Assembly (NCBI GenBank): GCA_947044365.1
Contig: OX345653.1
Span: 2,675,501-2,739,500, forward strand
Length of the DNA: 64,000 bases
Direction: 5' to 3'
Source of the DNA: Petrosia ficiformis
Lineage: Eukaryota; Porifera; Demospongiae; Haplosclerida; Petrosiidae
Part shown: positions 57,075 to 64,000 of the stretch, piece after piece
Numbering within the stretch: position 1 is the first letter of the stretch
How the letters are laid out: each line of letters starts with the position of its first letter
Position numbers and translations under genes: made by a program
The notes under the pieces: model-generated
Seen by the model: only the letters and a program-made list of their open reading frames with translations
Told to the model about the DNA's origin: nothing
The model's database searches: none

Positions 57075-57147
57075 AAACAGAGAGGTAGACCCACTAAGCC
57101 ATTACTGATCCCAATAGTAATGGCTTAGTGGGTCTACCTCTCTGTTT
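57075..57147. repeat. Perfect 32-bp-arm hairpin
   Basis: Left arm 57075-57106 and right arm 57116-57147 are exact reverse complements around a 9-base loop (GATCCCAAT). The arm contains ACCCACTAAGCCATTACT, similar to part of family F (CCCACTAAGCCATGACT). Confidence 0.92.
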
Positions 57148-57654
57148 TCTTTCTACTAAACATACACTGTAGTAAACAATACATGACATCAAGAATGACT
57201 AATAGGAAATAAAGAACAAGAGGAAATAAAGAACAAGAGGAAATAAAGTTAAGAAAGAACAGATGTTTTACTATACAGCTCCAGTCATAACATCCTTTAT
57301 ACACCCACAAATACATGATGATCCCATGACAATGGAAGGAAACCACAAGGCTTCATTTAGAAAATTCGTTGAGTGGGAGCGAAATGTGAATTTGATATTG
57401 ACATCGAGTTGTATACAAAGTATATGAAAAGCAGGACAAAAGTGGTCAAAATGATTAGTAGACAGCTTAATATTTCCAGAGACTATGCTTAATGACGATG
57501 TATTTATTATATAAACCATTAGTAGTTGAGATTTGTGTTCATATACATATTCTCATGTACATGTGTACACAATTTATACAAACATGTGTATGTAGTTATG
57601 TACATTTTGAAGTTTGATATGTTTGTTTGATAAGTAAGTAGTTTTGATGGTAGG

Positions 57655-58205
57655 GCTAGTTATACATCACCTGCTTTGAATAAACACATGGAGTAAGCAG
57701 CACAACATTAGCACAAATAAATATACACATATTTGGGTGTGATCATGGGTGTGTGTGGAAACATGTGTCTACATCACCTGTTTTGAATAAACACATGGAG
57801 TAAGCAGCACAACATTAGCACAAATAAATATACACATATTTGGGTGCATGTGGTCATGGATGTGTGTGGAAACACGTGCCTACATCACCTGTTTTGAATA
57901 AACACATGGAGTAAGCAGCACAACATTAGCACAAATAAATATATGCATATTTGGGTGTGGTCATGGGTGTGTGTGGAAACACGTGTCTACATCGCCTGTT
58001 TTGAATAAACACATGGAGTAAGTAGCACAACATTAGCACAAATAAATATACGCGTAGTTGGGTGTGGTCATGGGTGTGTGTGGAAACACGTGTCTATATT
58101 ACCTGCTTTGAGTAAACACATGGAGTAAGTAGCACAACATTAGCACAAATAAATATACGCATATTTGGGTGTGGTCATGGGTGTGCGTGGAAACACGTGT
58201 CTACA
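57655..58205. repeat. About 107-bp-unit tandem repeat, 5 copies
   Basis: Units run CATCACCTG.TTTGAATAAA, CACATGGAGTAAGCAGCACA, ACATTAGCACAAATAAATAT, then GGGTGTGGTCATGGGTGTGT. Copies differ by few substitutions. Confidence 0.93.
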
Positions 58206-58265
58206 TTTACCAATGTGTTATCACGCTTTCTATTTAGTTGTAAAATCCTAGATTGTTATATAGTG

Positions 58266-58840
58266 ATGTCTGTGGAGAAGTTTCAAGAGAAGCACAAATC
58301 ATATGATCTGACATTCAAGTTGAAAGAAGTTGAAGCAGCTAGAAAAAGTCAATATCATAAATAATTAAACACCTACCCTGAACAAACACCTGCTTCATTA
58401 AGGTGGCGCTCTAGCTCGGTAATGATATTCATGACTTTGTTTTAGTTACTATTAGAAAGTATTGTAGCTACATAAAAGATAACTATTCCTTTAAACAGAT
58501 CTTTGGGAAGAGCTTCTTTCAGCTAAAATTGCGCAGCTATCCAATACTTATAAACCTAATTACAAAGAGCTGGAAATCGAACTTTTAGGTACATTTTTCT
58601 TGAGCATGATAGATCACATACATCTGAAACTGGATATAAATGCTTACCTTCAATACGGCTACAAAGTGTTCAGGCCACTTTTCTATTTAATTTTGTATTT
58701 TCACTGTAGTAACAATGGCTGCTACAAACAGTGGAATTCCCACTCTTTGCGACAACCTCTCGACAAAATGGATTGAACAAACGGTGGGCAGACACCTTCA
58801 CTCCCTTCAAGTGAAATATCAAGGCCATACGTTGTATTAG
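58266..58840 (+). CDS. Possible small three-exon gene or transposon-derived relic
   Basis: Candidate exons 58266-58347, 58499-58588 and 58710-58840 total 303 nt and give a 100-aa frame ending at TAG. Exons 2 and 3 have good acceptors (TTTAAACAG, TTCACTGTAG) and exon 2 a GTACAT donor. The exon 1 donor (GTCAAT) is weak; without splicing the first frame stops at 58364. Exon 1 reads KHKSYDLTFKLKEVEAARK, resembling the start of the pogo/Brinker-type helix-turn-helix (KR.SYD..FKLK.VE.A). Exon 2 (WEELLSAK...KPNYKELEIELL) could be the segment that follows such domains. The recognition helix expected between them is missing, so it may be a decayed fragment. Role unknown. Confidence 0.3.
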
Positions 58841-58921
58841 AACAGAGCGATATGTACCTGAATACTCCTATACATTTTAGCTCATTATAAACTGTTGCTG
58901 ACATATATATGTATATACATA

Positions 58922-59407
58922 TAATATATACATACATACATACATACATACATACATACATACATACATACATACATACATGCACACATGCATACATACA
59001 TACATACATACATGTTAATACATACATGCACACATGCATACATACATACATACATACATACATACATACATACATACATACATACATACATACATACATA
59101 CATGCATACATACATACATACATACATACATACATACATACATACATACATACATACATACATACATGCACACATACATACATACATACATACATACATA
59201 CATACATACATGCACACATACATACATACATACATACATACATACATACATACATACATACATGCACACATACATACATACATACATACATACATACATA
59301 CATACATACATACATACATGCACACATACATACATACATACATACATACATACATACATACATACATACATACATACATACATACATACATACATACATA
59401 CATACAT
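58922..59407. repeat. (CATA)n microsatellite with periodic CATGCACA interruptions
   Basis: About 485 bp of CATA. ATGCACACATAC interruptions recur at about 58980, 59028, 59166, 59210, 59262 and 59318. All frames stay open, producing long spurious Tyr/Ile/His or Cys/Met/Val peptides. Confidence 0.97.
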
Positions 59408-59807
59408 GTTACTGTGGATAAGAAAAGAGTGATTTGGTAAAATTATCAAATGATTACTTGCTTTTCAGCCATTTTTGGAAACTAACTGAATAAAAGTTAC
59501 AGTGTGGAATTTAGTGCTTCTTGTACAAAAAGGCTGATACAACAATGTAACGAGTGTTTGAACATAAGCACATGATCAAAATTGTTATTTCATTTTCTTA
59601 TCCATCATCACATAAGAGTGTACACACTATGTACATAGGTATGTACTATAAAGTATACTAAGAGAATTATCACGAATTAATTATAATAATTATAGTCACA
59701 AATTACATAAAATAAATAAGTGCACAAGAAGGTTTAAAAATAATATGGTAAACAACAAAGAAGTGTTTATCCCCATAGTTGTTAACCTGAATGCAAGATA
59801 CAATGCA

Positions 59808-60240
59808 GTGCTCAAAACAGTCTTTGAAAGTGTCCAGTAGAAACATCTGGACAAGACCAGGAAAAAAAAGTTTCACTAACCCACACTGTACCCATTTATG
59901 GCTTAAGAAGTAACCCACTAAGCCACACTGTACCATTTATGGCTTAGAGATACAGAAGTAACCCACTAACCCACACTGTACCCATTTATGGCTTAGAGAT
60001 CGATATAAAAGTAACCCACTAAGTCACACTGTACCATTTATGGCTATGGCTTACAGATCGATATAGATGTATAACCCTCTAAGCCATGACTGCTCTTAAG
60101 CTCACTACAAGGTTACAGTTACATATTTCTTGTATTATTCTTATATCAGACAATTTGTCCAGTCAAATGCAATTTTATTTGGACAAAGAGGTGAAATGTC
60201 CACAAAATGGCCATTGCTAGATGTTATTTTGAGCACTGCA
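59808..60240. mobile_element. Family F hAT-like MITE, expanded copy
   Basis: Ends CAGTGCTCAAAACAG and ATTTTGAGCACTG. Compared with 22282-22568, the middle contains three to four extra tandem units of about 55 bp (AAGTAACCCACTAAGCCACAC, TGTACCATTTATGGCTTA). Confidence 0.8.
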
Positions 60241-60994
60241 TTTTGACAATGTGTGAAATTCACACATTGCAGAGAGTTCCATACTTTTTGAACAACAAAC
60301 AGAATAATTCATACAAAAGGCAATTAATCATCAGACCACAAAATAGTGTGATCAGCTTCCATTGTATAAAAATATGTTTGTACTATGGAACTGCTTTGTA
60401 ATTTGATGATATCAAATAAGGAAACTGAACCCACATGAAATCATTGAGCCAAGAAATATTTCTTGGATTACATATATGCACTCAATGATTTTATTGGCCT
60501 CAGTTTTGTGTGTGTCTGTGTGTCTGTGTGTCTGTGTGTGTCTGTGTGTGTGTGTGCATGTGCGTGTGTCTGTGTCTGTGTACGATAACACACACAGGGC
60601 TGGCTATGCTATAACTACATGTGTATAACATGTAATTATATATTTAATAGAAGTATCAAGAGATTATTAGATCAACGTGAATGAGTATACAATATATAAA
60701 TAACACACAGTTAACGAATTATTACTGGTGATGTGAATGATGAATTTTGTTTTGAGAAAAAATATTTTGGGAACATTTTTTTATAATGTAAACAAATTTG
60801 ATGTTGTTTATCAGTACAACACTGAAAGTTACAACAAAATGCTTATATTTATTAAAATTTAAGTTTTTATTCATCCATATCTTTGGCACATCTGATTTCA
60901 CAATGTTACATTATGTGCTATTATATTTTTATCAAAAACTCTATGTATCAATTCATCCATCTAATTAACACTGTTCAAATAAATGTATGCTATA
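60241..60994. other. Intergenic sequence with a TG/TC microsatellite
   Basis: 60504-60580 is a TGTGTGTC repeat. A small palindrome CCAAGAAATATTTCTTGG lies at 60450-60467. No exon is recognised. Confidence 0.6.
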
Positions 60995-61262
60995 TCCAAC
61001 CATCCATCCATCCATCCATTCATCCATCCATCCATCCATCCAACCATCCATCCATACATCCATCCATCCATCCATCCATCCATCCAACCATTCATCCATC
61101 CATCCATCCATCCATCCATCCATCCATCCATCCATCCATACATCCATACATCCATCAACATATCCATTCAATGAATTCATCCATCTACATTGTGTATTTA
61201 ACACTGTTCAAAAACATGTATGCTCCATCCATCCATCCATCCATCCATCCATCCATCCAGGA
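60995..61262. repeat. (CCAT)n microsatellite, two blocks
   Basis: Blocks at about 60999-61165 and 61225-61260. The flanking segments TTAACACTGTTCAAA...ATGTATGCT occur before both, so the second block looks like a duplicate of the first with its flank. Confidence 0.93.
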
Positions 61263-61507
61263 CAAATGAATATATATTGAAGGATGAACCATCTCTATAC
61301 ACATGTATAACCATTATGTTTGAGTACAATAGGGAAGTGAAACTATGATTAAAGCTTTAATAACAAATAATACTATATGCTACTGATAATTATTATATGT
61401 ATATGAAATGTGATACAGGCTTAAACAAGTGAAGTGTCATTAATTCACATTATTCATGTGTCAGGATTTGTAACTTTAAACTTCATTAATGTTTTAGTTG
61501 CCAAATT

Positions 61508-61757
61508 CAGGTCATTCACGTTCACCTTGTCCACAGAAAAATGTTCATAATTTTAGTTTAAAGTGACCAACAATCTTTTTACCTGTACCATTTTCATATA
61601 ATTATCCTTCCCATTCTTTTTTTGTGTATGTCAAATTTCAATCCCTTGTTTCATTATTGAGTTATAGTAAAATCATGTATTAACATTATGACATTAAACT
61701 ATACACTATATTACATATAAAGTCCTAATTTGAGGACATAGTGAATGTGAACAGACT
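61508..61757. mobile_element. Family B MITE, inverted copy
   Basis: Runs from CATTCACGTTCACCTTGTCC to GAGGACATAGTGAATGTGAA with the usual internal blocks (TTCATATAATTATCCTTCCC, CATTAAACTATACACTATAT). Confidence 0.8.
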
Positions 61758-62330
61758 TTAGTCTTAAGTGCATTAAATAAAAAGAAAATCAGTTAGTTGC
61801 CAGAAATGACATATTAACACTTTTGTATTTACTCATCTATGATTATAAAGTACTTAATTACTATACATTCATAATATCTTTGTTGACGTCAGACTGAGAT
61901 ATTACACATTACAAATGATTACCTAGCAACTATATTATCATTATCATTAAGATGAGATAACTGAGGTTTTCTTAAGAAGACATTAATTACCATAGCAACT
62001 AATCATTGTGGTGAGTATGTTTATAAACAGATATTGTAAATTCCCATAATTACAGTTAAAGTGATATACTGTATAATCCAAAATTTTCATGCTTTGATGA
62101 TGTTCAACAATCTGCAATCACCAAAAATGAGCACTTGTTGAGGGCATGATCATTATTTTCAATGATAACATTTTCACACAGTCAGTGAGTTTTCGCAAAA
62201 AAAAATGAGACAATTAATAAAAATTTAGGGTTATACGGTAACTACTTGAGATGGTAGTACTTCTACTTGGATACCTGTCTAATGCCAAATTCAGTGGATA
62301 GCCGTAAAACCATGGACTTTACCTCGACTT
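61758..62330. other. Intergenic sequence without identifiable element
   Basis: AT-rich unique sequence. I see no exon or repeat. Confidence 0.4.
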
Positions 62331-62332
62331 TT

Positions 62333-63990
62333 ACATGCATACATACATTACATACTAATGTAAAACATGTACATACATACATGTTAATGTAAAATTTATC
62401 TACATACATGTACATACATGCTAATGTAAAATGAACCTACATACATGTACATACATACATGTCAATGTAAAATGTACATACATGTACATACATGCTAATG
62501 TAAAATGTACATACATACATACATGCTAATGTAAAATGAACCTACATACATGTACATACATGCTAATGTAAAATGAACCGACATACATGTACATACATAC
62601 ATGTCAATGTAAAATCTACATACATACATACATGCTAATGTAAAATGTACATACATACATACATGTCAATGTAAAATGTACATACATACATACATGCTAA
62701 TGTAAAATGAACCTACATACATACATGTCAATGTAAAATGTACATACATACATACATGCTAATGTAAAAATGAACCTACATACATACATGTCAATGTAAA
62801 ATGTACATACATACATACATGTCAATGTAAAATGAACCTACATACATGTACATACATGCTAATGTAAAATGAACCGACATACATGTACATACATACATGT
62901 CAATGTAAAATCTACATACATACATACATGCTAATGTAAAATGTACATACATACGTACATGCTAATGTAAAATGAACCTACATACATACATGTCAATGTA
63001 AAATGTACATACATACATACATGCTAATGTAAAAATGAACCTACATACATACATGTCAATGTAAAATGTACATACATACATACATGCTAATGTAAAAATG
63101 AACCTACATACGTACATACATGTTAATGTAAAATTTACCTACATACATACATACATGCTAATGTAAAATGAACCTACATACATGTACATACATGCTAATG
63201 TAAAATGAACCTACATACATACATGTCAATGTAAAATGTACATACATACATACATGCTAATGTAAAAATGAATCTACATACGTACATACATGCTAATGTA
63301 AAATTTACCTACATACATACATACATGCTAATGTAAAAATGAACCTACATACATGTACATACATGCTAATGTAAAATGAACCTACATACATACATGTCAA
63401 TGTAAAATGTACATACATACATACATGCTAATGTAAAATGAACCTACATACATGTACATACATGCTAATGCAAAATGAACCGACATACATGTACATACAT
63501 ACATGTCAATGTAAAATCTACATACATACATACATGCTAATGTAAAATGTACATACATACATACATGTCAATGTAAAATGTACATACATACATACATGCT
63601 AATGTAAAATGAACCTACATACATACATGTCAATGTAAAATGTACATACATACATACATGCTAATGTAAAAATGAACCTACATACATACATGTCAATGTA
63701 AAATGTACATACATACATACATGCTAATGTAAAATGAACCTACATACATACATGTCAATGTAAAATGTACATACATACATACATGCTAATGTAAAAATGA
63801 ATCTACATACGTACATACATGTTAATGTAAAATTTACCTACATACATACATACATGCTAATGTAAAAATGAACCTACATACATACATGTCAATGTAAAAT
63901 GTACATACATACATACATGCTAATGTAAAATGAACCTACATACATGTACATACATGCTAATGTAAAATGAACCTACATACATACATGCAT
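62333..63990. repeat. ATGTAAAATG/CATACATA minisatellite reaching the window edge
   Basis: About 45 units of 30-40 bp combine (ACATAC)n with CATG.TAATGTAAAATG(AACC or TACA). Unit types alternate in recurring order (for example AACCTACATACATGTACATA, then AACCGACATACATGTACATA), giving higher-order blocks. The array probably extends past base 64000. Confidence 0.95.
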
Positions 63991-64000
63991 GATAGCAAGT

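Noticed and set aside
58885..59449. Very long open frames (up to 225 codons) rich in Met/Tyr/Val/Cys or His/Ile/Thr
   Set aside because: Artefacts of a CATA microsatellite, open in several frames on both strands.

Overview
This is an animal nuclear genome window. Its genes are split by spliceosomal GT-AG introns, the DNA is AT-rich, and non-coding space is packed with short tandem repeats, minisatellites and small inverted-repeat transposons (MITEs). There are no bacterial-style operons. The gene content and texture suggest an invertebrate. A sponge is my best guess, but the sequence alone does not prove it.

Layout. (1) 1-3.3 kb: a decayed hAT transposase relic and fold-back repeats. (2) 3.4-36.2 kb, minus strand: a complete 20-exon gene for the mitochondrial trifunctional protein alpha subunit (HADHA, 748 aa). 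All exon phases join and the summed coding length is divisible by three. Its introns hold most of the repeats, including a 9-kb intron 3 filled by three minisatellites, one of them a 57-bp-unit array of about 5.2 kb. (3) 36.19-36.26 kb: a 68-bp gap between two head-to-head start codons, with two CACGTG E-boxes and a TGACGT element. (4) 36.3-39.1 kb, plus strand: a complete 4-exon COX5B gene (134 aa, cytochrome c oxidase subunit 5B). (5) 42.1-47.1 kb, minus strand: a 4- or 5-exon gene for an ankyrin-ROC GTPase-death domain protein. It resembles DAPK without its kinase. (6) 47.4-47.6 kb, minus strand: a probable last exon of an unidentified gene. (7) 47.6-64 kb: almost entirely repeats, MITEs and microsatellites. 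The only gene-like traces are a small exon-like relic near 51.6 kb and a possible three-exon small gene at 58.3-58.8 kb with a weak pogo/Brinker-type DNA-binding signature.

Functional links. HADHA (fatty-acid beta-oxidation) and COX5B (respiratory chain complex IV) are both nuclear genes for mitochondrial proteins and probably share one compact bidirectional promoter. Perfect DR1 nuclear-receptor-type sites (AGGTCA-A-AGGTCA) occur three times in a HADHA intron.

At least seven MITE-like families (called A to H here) recur through the introns and the right flank. Several copies are nested, and two insertions show perfect 8-bp target duplications, the hallmark of hAT elements.
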